Positions 46,036 through 53,917 of a stretch of DNA of 64,000 nt are shown here, in pieces. The stretch's first letter is position 1. Every line of letters begins with the position of its first letter. The stretch spans positions 1 through 64,000 of the forward strand of contig JANWWT010000002.1 in NCBI GenBank assembly GCA_025055675.1, given 5' to 3'. Source of the stretch: Pseudanabaenaceae cyanobacterium SKYG29 (lineage in GTDB: Bacteria > Cyanobacteriota > Cyanobacteriia > Pseudanabaenales > Pseudanabaenaceae). A program made the translations under genes and the position numbers. The notes beneath the pieces are model-generated. The model made no database searches, was not told the origin of the DNA, and saw nothing but the letters and a program-made list of their open reading frames with translations.

Positions 46036-47244
46036 TTAGATAAATTGAGTAGATAACTGCAAATGCGGTTCCCTATTGTTACTGCTAACGACCTTGTACT
46101 TATCCAAGAGCTGGGCGATCTTTTCCTGGTTGATGGGTTTGCTGACAAATTCCGTTGCCCCAACTACTTTAGAGCGCACCCGATCGACTATGCCATCATT
46201 GGCGGTCAGAATTATTATGGGCGTTTCGGCAAAGGCAGGCACCCGGCGCAACTGGGCACAGATTTCATAGCCACTTACGATCGGCATTACCAAATCCAAA
46301 AACACCAACGCTGGCTTCGCTTTGTGGGAGAGAGTTTTGAGTAATTCTGGCAGTGCCTTGAGGGGTTCATTGATACCCAAATAATCACAACCCAACTCCT
46401 GCACAATGCTCCCCATCAACTTGCCCTCGATCGGGTTATCGTCAATATGGGCAATCAAAGGTTTAGCCGCAGGCTTGATTGGTACAAGGGGTGTTTGTTC
46501 CCGTTTCGGCGTAATACAGTCAGGAATAGCTCGGAGGGCAACGATACCCCGCTCCACAAAGGGCATGAGCAATGCCATAACCTCGATCGGTTCCTGATCC
46601 AGCTGGCAAGCTAAATCCCTTACTGTTCGTTCCCCATCTACAAGGGCTAGCAAATTCTTTTCTGGGGCGGACGCATTTAGGGGAATCAGACCCTTCATAG
46701 TAGGTGCTAGGTTGGGAGAGAGCCTGCCTAAGTGGCGTTGTTGCCAGAGGAAAAACTGTGTAAGGGCTTCATGGTATAACTCAGGGACGCGGAAGAAAAT
46801 CCAGGGCAGGATGCCTTTCTGGGGGTCAGATTCTACTGCCAAATGAAAATACAAACGGGAGTGCTCCGATTGCTGACAGAGCCACTGCAACTGCAAAATA
46901 TCAAACATAGACTCCAGCAGGCTTGTCCTAGACCAGGTCAGAGCTTGCTCACGGGTAATTTCTCCCCGCTTCACCATCCGTTCCAACACAGCGGCACTGT
47001 CCCGCCAAAACTCTTCTGCCTCTACCTTGCCGACCAAATCAGGGTGACGGCGCAATAACCGCTGCCATCTCCTACCCGTGTGTACACCACTAGATTCCCC
47101 TACAATCCTGCCCATGAAGAAGTGGAAACACCACTCGTAGCCCAGATTCGATCGGATGTGTAGCTTGCCAGAAAACCCCTTGCCACAGTGGTCTAGGGCC
47201 TCCTGTAAATCCCAGTCCAGTCTTTCAATCACGTTAGCTACCAT
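46036..47244 (-). CDS. PatA-like response regulator (DUF4388-type N-terminus plus receiver domain)
   Basis: The 402-residue protein has a PatA/DUF4388-type N-terminal region (FSGKLHIRSNLGYEWCFHFF and SGVHTGRRWQRLLRRH), a middle helical section, and a receiver domain from about residue 265. The receiver has IAHIDDNPIEGKLMG (acidic pair), ALVFLDLVMPIVSGYE (phosphoacceptor Asp) and EFVSKPINQEKI (conserved Lys). PatA-like proteins such as PixG and TaxP1 act in cyanobacterial phototaxis and motility circuits. It is preceded by a strong AGGAGG site, and is divergent from the copper ATPase gene. No chemotaxis genes adjoin it. Confidence 0.88.
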   Translation of the reverse strand: MVANVIERLDWDLQEALDHCGKGFSGKLHIRSNLGYEWCFHFFMGRIVGESSGVHTGRRWQRLLRRHPDLVGKVEAEEFWRDSAAVLERMVKRGEITREQALTWSRTSLLESMFDILQLQWLCQQSEHSRLYFHLAVESDPQKGILPWIFFRVPELYHEALTQFFLWQQRHLGRLSPNLAPTMKGLIPLNASAPEKNLLALVDGERTVRDLACQLDQEPIEVMALLMPFVERGIVALRAIPDCITPKREQTPLVPIKPAAKPLIAHIDDNPIEGKLMGSIVQELGCDYLGINEPLKALPELLKTLSHKAKPALVFLDLVMPIVSGYEICAQLRRVPAFAETPIIILTANDGIVDRVRSKVVGATEFVSKPINQEKIAQLLDKYKVVSSNNREPHLQLSTQFI

Positions 47245-47666
47245 CTCGATCCTCCTAATAGAAATTTATGTAAACGAATGTAAATTATCGTTGACCCGCC
47301 TGGGTTTTGTTGCTAGTTGAAAACTAAACAATTGTTGAAAAGAGTTAAGAAAAATTGAATATTGAAATAAATTCTTAAAATGTAATAGTACCCAAACAGT
47401 GAGCTGAGTAAAGGATTATTAAAAATAATTTACATAAGGTATAGATGAACATAGGTTCTTCCCCGCCGAGTCAACTGTGAGAACATAGTAGAAGGTGCTC
47501 TAGGAAAGGGCTTGGGGGAAGTTTACTGATTTGCTATTTCTTGACTCAACTTTTTGTCACAGTCGGGTGGGTCATGGCTACGTGTACTATTCTGTCCTGT
47601 TGACTACAAAATGGGGAGGAGTACCTGGAGTTAGAATTGGCTTTGGTGTCTGGCAGGGGGGTAAAC
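47245..47666. other. Divergent control region between the PatA-like regulator and the copper ATPase
   Basis: There is no gene here. The heptamer ATGTAAA occurs at 47268-47274 and 47278-47284, ten bases apart, and once inverted at 47428-47435 (ATTTACAT). ATTATT-AAA-AATAAT near 47416-47430 forms another inverted repeat. No clear terminator or ncRNA was seen. Confidence 0.5.
47263..47286. promoter_or_regulatory. Inverted repeat with internal 10-base direct repeat
   Basis: AATTTA and TAAATT enclose two ATGTAAA copies whose starts are 10 bases apart. One copy per helical turn is typical of operators for OmpR/PhoB-type regulators. It lies 19-42 bases upstream of the PatA-like gene's start codon. 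Confidence 0.35.
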
Positions 47667-49862
47667 ATGGCTAAGACAAGGGCAGTGACCTTGACAATTG
47701 AGGGGATGAAGTGTGCCGGCTGTGTTGCCAGTGTAGAAAGGTTGCTCAAACAATGCGAAGGGGTAGAGGCGGCAACTGTTAATCTCCTACTGGAACGGGC
47801 AACAGTGTTTACCCAGGCGGACGGGGATAAAATCATTCCCTGCTTATTACAACGTCTGCAGCAAGGGGGGTACAGTGCCCAGGTACAAGGGGAAACTGAC
47901 CTGCCTGCCCTTGGGCAACCACCGATCGAGACCCCCTCTCACCGTGACATCTGGGTATCCCTGGCATTGATTACAGTAGCCCTAGTTGGGCATCTGGGAC
48001 ATCACCATCCCATTTTGAGTAATGATTACTTCCATGGCTTACTGGCAACACTAGCTCTAGCTGTACCAGGACGACCCCTACTAGTCGATGGGGCGAAGAT
48101 GTTAGGGCGCGGTACTCCCAATATGAACTCTCTGGTAGGCATCGGCATTGTGGCAGCGTATTTGTGCAGTGTAGTAGCGCTCTTTTTCCCAGGGACGGGC
48201 TGGCATTGCTTTTTTGAAGAGCCAGTAATGTTGTTGGGGTTCATTCTCCTGGGCAAAGCCCTAGAAGCCAGAGCTAAACGCAGAACAACCGATTCCCTCC
48301 GTGCTCTTCTTGCCCTACAGCCCCCTACTGCCCGCGTAGTTGTGGGGGACCAGGCATTTGTCATTCCCTTGGCCCAGGTGAGTGTCGGGGACAGGGTGAG
48401 AGTCCTACCAGGGGAGAAAATTCCCGTCGATGGTGTGATTGTGCAGGGGATAACTACTATCGATCGTTCCCTCGTTACAGGGGAATCTCTGCCTGTGGAG
48501 CAAATGGTAGGGGCGGAAGTAACAGGGGGCACCTTCAATCTGACGGGGGCAATTGAAGTAGAAGTAACCAGAGTAGGAGCCGATACTACCCTGGCACAGA
48601 TTATCCGTTTAGTGGAAACTGCTCAAGCTAGCAAAGCTCCCATTCAAAAATTAGCCGATCGGGTCTCCGGCTTTTTTACCTATGGTGTGCTGGTTTTAGC
48701 AATTCTTACTTTCGCGGTGTGGATAGCTGTGGGACAAGAGGTCTTTTTTGCTCTCAAGCTAGCGATTGCGGTGTTAGTTATTGCCTGCCCTTGTGCCCTA
48801 GGATTAGCCACCCCCACGGCTTTGATGGTGGGTACAGGCATGGGTGCAGAGCGTGGTATTCTCATCAAGGGGGGAGAGAGCCTGGAAGCAGTGGAAAATG
48901 TCAACGCGATCGTGTTTGACAAGACGGGTACACTGACGATCGGTAAGCCCCAGGTAGCCGCTGTTATTCCTAAGAATAGTAATTTTCCTTTGTTACAATG
49001 GGCAGCCAGTGCGGAAGTGGGGGCAAATCACCCGATTGGTCATGCCATCCTTGCCCAAGCCAGAGCCTGCGGCGTTGATCTCATACCCCTCAAAAGCTGT
49101 GAGACAGTAGGGGGATTTGGTATCAGAGCGGAGACAGAGGACGGTCATATAATTTATTTGGGCAACCAAGCATGGCTGACGCAGCAGGGCATCGAAATTG
49201 CAGCTTTCTGGCGCAAACAAGCTCTCCAGTGGGCAGAGGAAGGAAAAACTACTATCTTTGTTGCCCTAGATCGGGAATTTGTTGGTTTAGTCGCCATCTC
49301 CGATCCCCTCAAACCAGAGGCAAAACGAGTAGTGGCAGATATGCAGAGCCTGGGGTTACAAGTGTGGTTACTAAGCGGCGATCGACAGGAAACAGCCCAG
49401 GCGATCGGGCGTGAACTAGGGATTGGGCGACAGCAGGTAATGGGAGATGTCAAACCTGCCGACAAAGCGGCAGCTATTAAAACCCTGCAGGGTCGAGGGT
49501 ACAAAGTGGCAATGGTAGGCGACGGGAGCAATGATGCCCCAGCCCTAGCAACAGCTGATGTGGGTATTGCAATCGGGTCGGGGACTGATGTGGCACTGGA
49601 AACTGCGGATATAGTCCTGCTGCCCCAAAACTTGCAAGTGCTCACCACAGCGATCGAGTTAAGTCGGGCAACTTTTGCTAAGATTCGGCAAAATTTATTT
49701 TGGGCATTCTTCTACAATTGTTTGGGTATTCCTCTAGCAGCAGGTGCATTTTATCCTTCTTTTGGTATATTGCTTACACCCACAATTGCAGGGATGGCAA
49801 TGGCTTTTAGTTCCGTCAGTGTGGTCATCAATTCCCTATCCTTGCGCTGGTGGTGGCGATAA
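47667..49862 (+). CDS. Copper-type heavy-metal P-type ATPase
   Basis: The 731-residue transporter has one N-terminal metal-binding domain with GMKCAGC (CxxC at residues 16 and 19), about eight membrane helices, the membrane metal motif ACPCALG, the TGES actuator loop, the phosphorylation site FDKTGTLT, the HP motif ANHPIGHA, and MVGDGSNDAPALA (Ser where GDGIND is usual). This is the CopA/CtaA/PacS group of copper(I) ATPases. In cyanobacteria these export copper or load it into thylakoids for plastocyanin. Which role applies is not readable. The ATG at 47667 follows AGGGGGG. Confidence 0.92.
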   Translation: MAKTRAVTLTIEGMKCAGCVASVERLLKQCEGVEAATVNLLLERATVFTQADGDKIIPCLLQRLQQGGYSAQVQGETDLPALGQPPIETPSHRDIWVSLALITVALVGHLGHHHPILSNDYFHGLLATLALAVPGRPLLVDGAKMLGRGTPNMNSLVGIGIVAAYLCSVVALFFPGTGWHCFFEEPVMLLGFILLGKALEARAKRRTTDSLRALLALQPPTARVVVGDQAFVIPLAQVSVGDRVRVLPGEKIPVDGVIVQGITTIDRSLVTGESLPVEQMVGAEVTGGTFNLTGAIEVEVTRVGADTTLAQIIRLVETAQASKAPIQKLADRVSGFFTYGVLVLAILTFAVWIAVGQEVFFALKLAIAVLVIACPCALGLATPTALMVGTGMGAERGILIKGGESLEAVENVNAIVFDKTGTLTIGKPQVAAVIPKNSNFPLLQWAASAEVGANHPIGHAILAQARACGVDLIPLKSCETVGGFGIRAETEDGHIIYLGNQAWLTQQGIEIAAFWRKQALQWAEEGKTTIFVALDREFVGLVAISDPLKPEAKRVVADMQSLGLQVWLLSGDRQETAQAIGRELGIGRQQVMGDVKPADKAAAIKTLQGRGYKVAMVGDGSNDAPALATADVGIAIGSGTDVALETADIVLLPQNLQVLTTAIELSRATFAKIRQNLFWAFFYNCLGIPLAAGAFYPSFGILLTPTIAGMAMAFSSVSVVINSLSLRWWWR

Positions 49863-49900
49863 ATCTATCTAAAAATTATCTAAGAATTATCGATATTTTG

Positions 49901-49919
49901 TTTCCCGTGCTGGGAAACT
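49901..49919 (+). other. Perfect 7-base hairpin after the copper ATPase gene
   Basis: GTTTCCC, a 5-base loop and GGGAAAC form a hairpin 38 bases after the ATPase stop. There is no T run behind it, so a factor-independent terminator is not supported. It may stabilise or process the message. Confidence 0.4.
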
Positions 49920-49951
49920 AGCCTGTGGCAATGGGTATACTGAGTATAGAG

Positions 49952-49976
49952 TCATACCTATGCTTACATAGTATGA
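49952..49976. promoter_or_regulatory. Imperfect inverted repeat covering the HlyD-like start codon
   Basis: TCATACCTATG and CATAGTATGA pair over ten bases with one bulged C and a four-base loop. The right arm contains the proposed ATG. In the RNA this could hide the start codon, and in the DNA it could be an operator. TATACT at 49937 is a possible -10 box just upstream. Confidence 0.4.
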
Positions 49977-51244
49977 GCACAATTATTTCTCCACCGACAG
50001 AAAAACTTGTCTTGCCCGCGAAATTTGTGCGAAGGGCCGGTTTATTCCGTTGGTTTAGGCTATTGTGGGGGTTAGGTTTACTTGGTCTAGGAGCTTATCT
50101 AGCATGGTATCGTTTCGGGCGGGTAGTTAGTCGGGTAGGCTATGTTAACGCGCCGATCATTCACATCCACGCTCCTATGGAGGGAGTACTGCAGCTGGAG
50201 TCAGTACAACCTGGACAGTTCTTACCACAGGGGACAGGAATTGGTAAGATAACCAACGCAAGAAATCCACAGCTAGAAATTGATTTGCAAAAAATACGTA
50301 CTGAGTTGCAAGTATCTAAGCAAAAGTTGGAGAACCTGGAGGGGCAGTTAGCCCAGCGGCAACAGCTCTATCAGTACCTAGTTATGAAGGCGGAGCAGCA
50401 GTCCCAGCTAGACCTAAATTTTTTTCGCGCCAATTTGGAACGTAGTCGAAGGGAATTGCGGTCAGCCCAGGCACAATTGGCGTTGGCGGAGAAGGAGTTT
50501 AAGCGCTTCACAGACTTGGCAGCAGCGGGTGTAGTGCCCCCCCAAAGGGCGGATCAGGCTCTTGCAGAGTTGCATGTAGCGCAAGAAGCTGTGGCTAGTC
50601 GCCAGGCGGAAATGGAGAAAAATCGGGTGGCTTTGGCGGCAACAGAAGCAGGGTTGCAGATAGACAGTGCCCGCACATTTAGTTTTCCTGCCATACGGCT
50701 GCTGGAGTTGGAGCGAGAGATAACCGATTTGCAAAAAGAAAAACAAACGATTAAAACTCAGATTCTGCAGCTGGCAGCAGAAATCAAAACAGCGACGAAA
50801 CAATTACAACTCGCTCAGACAGAAGAGATAAAAACCCCTGTAGACAGTGTAGTGTGGTCTGTCCATATGAAGACGGGCACTCTGGGTACCCATGTGGGGG
50901 CAGGTACTCCCTTGTTACAGCTGGTTAATTGTGCAGATGTGTGGGTATCGGCTTTGGTGGCAGAAAGGGCTAGTCCTCGACTGAGGGTAGGACAGTTGGC
51001 GCGTATCCGCTTTCTGGACGGAACAGACAGGGTTCTCAGAGGGCGAGTACGGGCAATTCGGGGCGGTCCTGGGCGAGTAAGAGTAGGTATGGATGTAGCA
51101 GTTCCTACCCCTGAGCTGGTCAGAAATGAGGTGGAAGTGCAGTTCGAGCTAGTGGGGACAGAGCGCAAAAGTCTCCAATCTGGTCATTTCTGTGGTGTGG
51201 GTCAGAGTGTCGAGGTAGAGTTTCTAGCCAAGGAGCAACAGTGA
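49973..51244 (+). CDS. HlyD-family membrane adaptor protein
   Basis: The protein of about 423 residues has a basic N-terminus and one membrane helix near residues 24-46. A biotinyl-lipoyl half (INAPMEGVLQL-type segment HIHAPMEGVLQLESVQPG) and a long coiled coil (about 105-290) follow. The second lipoyl half (EIKTPVDSVVWSVHMKTG) and a C-terminal beta-barrel complete it. This is the periplasmic adaptor of type I secretion or of exopolysaccharide export. It overlaps the cellulose-synthase-like gene by 4 bases, so it probably helps move that polymer across the envelope. The start at 49973 lacks a ribosome site. GTG 49925 and ATG 49931 are alternatives. Confidence 0.85.
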   Translation: MSTIISPPTEKLVLPAKFVRRAGLFRWFRLLWGLGLLGLGAYLAWYRFGRVVSRVGYVNAPIIHIHAPMEGVLQLESVQPGQFLPQGTGIGKITNARNPQLEIDLQKIRTELQVSKQKLENLEGQLAQRQQLYQYLVMKAEQQSQLDLNFFRANLERSRRELRSAQAQLALAEKEFKRFTDLAAAGVVPPQRADQALAELHVAQEAVASRQAEMEKNRVALAATEAGLQIDSARTFSFPAIRLLELEREITDLQKEKQTIKTQILQLAAEIKTATKQLQLAQTEEIKTPVDSVVWSVHMKTGTLGTHVGAGTPLLQLVNCADVWVSALVAERASPRLRVGQLARIRFLDGTDRVLRGRVRAIRGGPGRVRVGMDVAVPTPELVRNEVEVQFELVGTERKSLQSGHFCGVGQSVEVEFLAKEQQ

Positions 51245-53406
51245 AACTAAACCGCTCTCTGGATGTTTATGTTTTCTGGGCAGGAGTGGTACTCACAACG
51301 ATCGTTGTGCTTTCTAGCCTGGACTATAGTTGGTTAGTTCTGGCAGTAGTCAATTTGTGGCAGTGGGGTAATCTGTACTTTCGTCCCTACAGCGCTACTC
51401 TCCAAGCTCTCTTGTTACCAGCCCTGGTGTGGTTTGCCTTTACGTTTGTACTTAAAGAAATATTCCCGCGGGCTAACGCTTTTAGCAAAGTGGTGGTTTG
51501 TACTATCAGTGCTGTTTTGGGTCTGAGGTATCTCCTATGGCGATTGTTTGTCACTCTTAATCTAGATGACTGGTTAAGTGCCACAGTTTCCCTTGCCTTG
51601 TTTGTAGCTGAATCGGTGTCTGTCCTCAACTCCGTCTTTTTTTACATTCACAATATCTTTTCTCTCGATCGTTCTGCTGAAGCCGATCGCTGGAGTGAGG
51701 CAGTCCTGACGGGTAGATATTTGCCGACGGTAGATGTATTGATTCCCACCTACAACGAGGATGCGGAGATTTTGCGACGTACGGTGATTGGTTGTCAGGC
51801 TATGGATTATCCCCGCAAAAAAATATACCTCCTAGATGACAAACGCCGTTCGGAAATTAGAGAATTGGCTAGGGAATTGGGCTGTGAATACCGCGATCGT
51901 CCTGACAACCGTCATGCCAAGGCAGGGAATATTAACCATGCTCTGCCCACTATTGATGGGGAATTGGTGGTTATTTTTGATGCTGATTTTGTCCCCTCCC
52001 GCAATTTTTTGCAAAGAACCGTGGGCTTTTTCCAAGACCCCTACACTGCTTTGGTGCAAACTCCCCAGAATTTCTTCAATGAAGACCCCATCACTGTCAA
52101 CTTGGGGTTGGAGGGTATAGTCAACAATGAGCAGACCCTGTTTTTCCGCCATATTCAACCCAGTAGAGATTTTTGGGGCGCAGTAGTTTGTTGTGGTACT
52201 TGTTTTGTGGTGCGTCGTTCTGTCCTGGATGAAATCGGCGGTATTCCCACAGGTACTGTGACAGAGGATTATTACCTCAGTCTCAGGTTGCAAGCGCGGG
52301 GCTATCGAGTGAAATACCTCAATGAAGCCCTCTCAGCAGGTTTGGCAGCAGAAACGATCGGGTCTTTTGTCAGCCAGAGAATGCGGTGGGGACAGGGGAC
52401 ACTGCAACTACTGTTTTCTGATGTCAATTTCCTCTCTGTACCCAATCTAAGTTGGATGCAACGTTTTTCCCATGGGTTAGGCGTACTGTATTGGTTTTTG
52501 TCCATTCCAAGGGTGATGTTTCTGTTTGCTCCTCTGTCCTACCTGCTTTTTGATATTGCCCCCCTAAGAGCTACGATTGACCAGCTCATCTTTTTCTATT
52601 TGCCCTACTATATTGGGGGGGTAATGTGCTTTTCCTGGCTGACAGAAAATCGCCGTTCTGCCTTTTGGTCTGATGTCTATGAAACTCTTCTGTGTCTGCC
52701 CTTGAGTATTACGATTTTACAAACTCTCATCAGCCCCCACAATAAGCCCTTCAAAGTGACTCCCAAGGGTGTTGTTGACCCCGATCGCATTAGGGTTAAC
52801 TGGATTTTAGTACGCCCCTTGCTGGGGATATTACTCCTCTCTATTCTGGGTGTAGTGCGCCATGCTGTGGGCTGGACGAACGTAGCTAATAACGTGGATA
52901 GTATGGCAGTTAATATCTTTTGGGTAACTTACAACTCGTTGCTTCTCCTAATTTGCATCATGGCAGCGATCGATGTACCCCAGCGCCGCCACACGCGGTT
53001 TCCTGCCGAAGAACCTTGCCAGTTACGGGTAGGGGAGCAGGTGTTTGAGGGTGTCACGATTGATTTATCGGAGGGAGGAGCGCTCCTGTCCCTCTGGCAG
53101 TACCCCTATTGTTTTTCCCTGCGGGGGAGTTTACGTTTTGTTCACCCCAGTCCCTTGGCAGGTTTAGCTATTCCCGTAGAAGTGATGCCGCGGCAGTGTC
53201 ATCCGGAGGAGGCAAGGGTGGGAGTAAAGTTTCTAGATATGGACTTAGCTGGCTGGAGATTACTCATTCCCTACCTATACTGCCGTCCCTACCAGTGGCA
53301 GGAAGTAACAGCAAGTGAGTGGCAAACTTTTTGGAGTATGGTAGTCAGTGTGTTTCGTCTATATCCTTTTTTCTGCGTTCGTGGTTACTGCGTCAAACAA
53401 AACTAG
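51241..53406 (+). CDS. Cellulose-synthase-like glycosyltransferase with PilZ domain
   Basis: The 721-residue membrane protein has the GT2 processive motifs of BcsA: DVLIPTYNEDAEIL, YLLDDKRRSEI, VVIFDADFVPS, the TEDYYLSLRL catalytic Asp and SQRMRWGQGTLQL (QxxRW). Several membrane helices flank the catalytic part. The C-terminal PilZ domain has RRHTRF (RxxxR) and DLSEGG (DxSxxG), so cyclic-di-GMP binding is expected to be intact. The product is probably cellulose or a related beta-glucan. No BcsB is present; instead the preceding HlyD-type gene overlaps by 4 bases, an arrangement like the Xcs systems I recall from cyanobacteria. Confidence 0.88.
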   Translation: MKLNRSLDVYVFWAGVVLTTIVVLSSLDYSWLVLAVVNLWQWGNLYFRPYSATLQALLLPALVWFAFTFVLKEIFPRANAFSKVVVCTISAVLGLRYLLWRLFVTLNLDDWLSATVSLALFVAESVSVLNSVFFYIHNIFSLDRSAEADRWSEAVLTGRYLPTVDVLIPTYNEDAEILRRTVIGCQAMDYPRKKIYLLDDKRRSEIRELARELGCEYRDRPDNRHAKAGNINHALPTIDGELVVIFDADFVPSRNFLQRTVGFFQDPYTALVQTPQNFFNEDPITVNLGLEGIVNNEQTLFFRHIQPSRDFWGAVVCCGTCFVVRRSVLDEIGGIPTGTVTEDYYLSLRLQARGYRVKYLNEALSAGLAAETIGSFVSQRMRWGQGTLQLLFSDVNFLSVPNLSWMQRFSHGLGVLYWFLSIPRVMFLFAPLSYLLFDIAPLRATIDQLIFFYLPYYIGGVMCFSWLTENRRSAFWSDVYETLLCLPLSITILQTLISPHNKPFKVTPKGVVDPDRIRVNWILVRPLLGILLLSILGVVRHAVGWTNVANNVDSMAVNIFWVTYNSLLLLICIMAAIDVPQRRHTRFPAEEPCQLRVGEQVFEGVTIDLSEGGALLSLWQYPYCFSLRGSLRFVHPSPLAGLAIPVEVMPRQCHPEEARVGVKFLDMDLAGWRLLIPYLYCRPYQWQEVTASEWQTFWSMVVSVFRLYPFFCVRGYCVKQN

Positions 53407-53407
53407 T

Positions 53408-53445
53408 AGTGTTAAAGAAATATTAAATTGTTGGAGGCTAACACT
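53408..53445. other. Inverted repeat directly after the glycosyltransferase gene
   Basis: AGTGTTA and TAACACT are perfect complements separated by 24 bases, beginning 1 base after the stop codon. No T run follows. It might be a weak terminator or a binding site. A TATAAT box at 53499 follows, 29 bases before the receiver gene's ATG. Confidence 0.3.
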
Positions 53446-53533
53446 CGCAATTGAGGTAGTTACTTCCAATGATAGAACTGGGAAAATCAGGTGGAAAGTA
53501 TAATTAATTACATCTGTTAATGATGCGTCTTTT

Positions 53534-53914
53534 ATGCTGTCTTCCACCCCGAGAGTCCTCAGAGTATTGATTGCCGACGATCATGAGTTGACAAGATGCG
53601 CCCTTAAGTTTATGCTCATGCGCCATCAGTTTTTACAGTTGGTGGGGGTTGCCGGCAATGGCAAGGAGGTATTGGAGAAGGTTGAAAAGGAGCGTCCCGA
53701 TGTGGTGATTTTAGATATGCATATGCCCGTCATGGATGGCTGGAGTGCCTCCCGCATCATTAAACACCACTGGCCAGAGGTGAGAATTGTGGCTTATTCT
53801 TCTGTAGAGGGGGGCAAAGAGAGGGCTTTGGCAGAGGGGGCAATAGTAGATGCTTTTTGTGAGAAGGGGACTTGTGTCAATAAACTGGTTGAGGTGATTC
53901 GCTCATTATTTTAA
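53534..53914 (+). CDS. Stand-alone response-regulator receiver domain
   Basis: The 126-residue protein is a single receiver domain. VLIADDHELTRCALKFML has the acidic pair, DVVILDMHMPVMDGW carries the phosphoacceptor Asp, AYSSVEGG has the switch Ser, and DAFCEKGTCVNKL holds the conserved Lys. The first half resembles NarL-type receivers, but no DNA-binding domain follows. Being just downstream of the PilZ glycosyltransferase, it may signal to the polysaccharide module by protein contact. This is inference. It has its own TATAAT box 30 bases upstream. Confidence 0.85.
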   Translation: MLSSTPRVLRVLIADDHELTRCALKFMLMRHQFLQLVGVAGNGKEVLEKVEKERPDVVILDMHMPVMDGWSASRIIKHHWPEVRIVAYSSVEGGKERALAEGAIVDAFCEKGTCVNKLVEVIRSLF

Positions 53915-53917
53915 CAA

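Noticed and set aside
49901-49919. Hairpin considered as a rho-independent terminator
   Set aside because: No T run follows on the plus strand, and the minus strand has no gene ending here.
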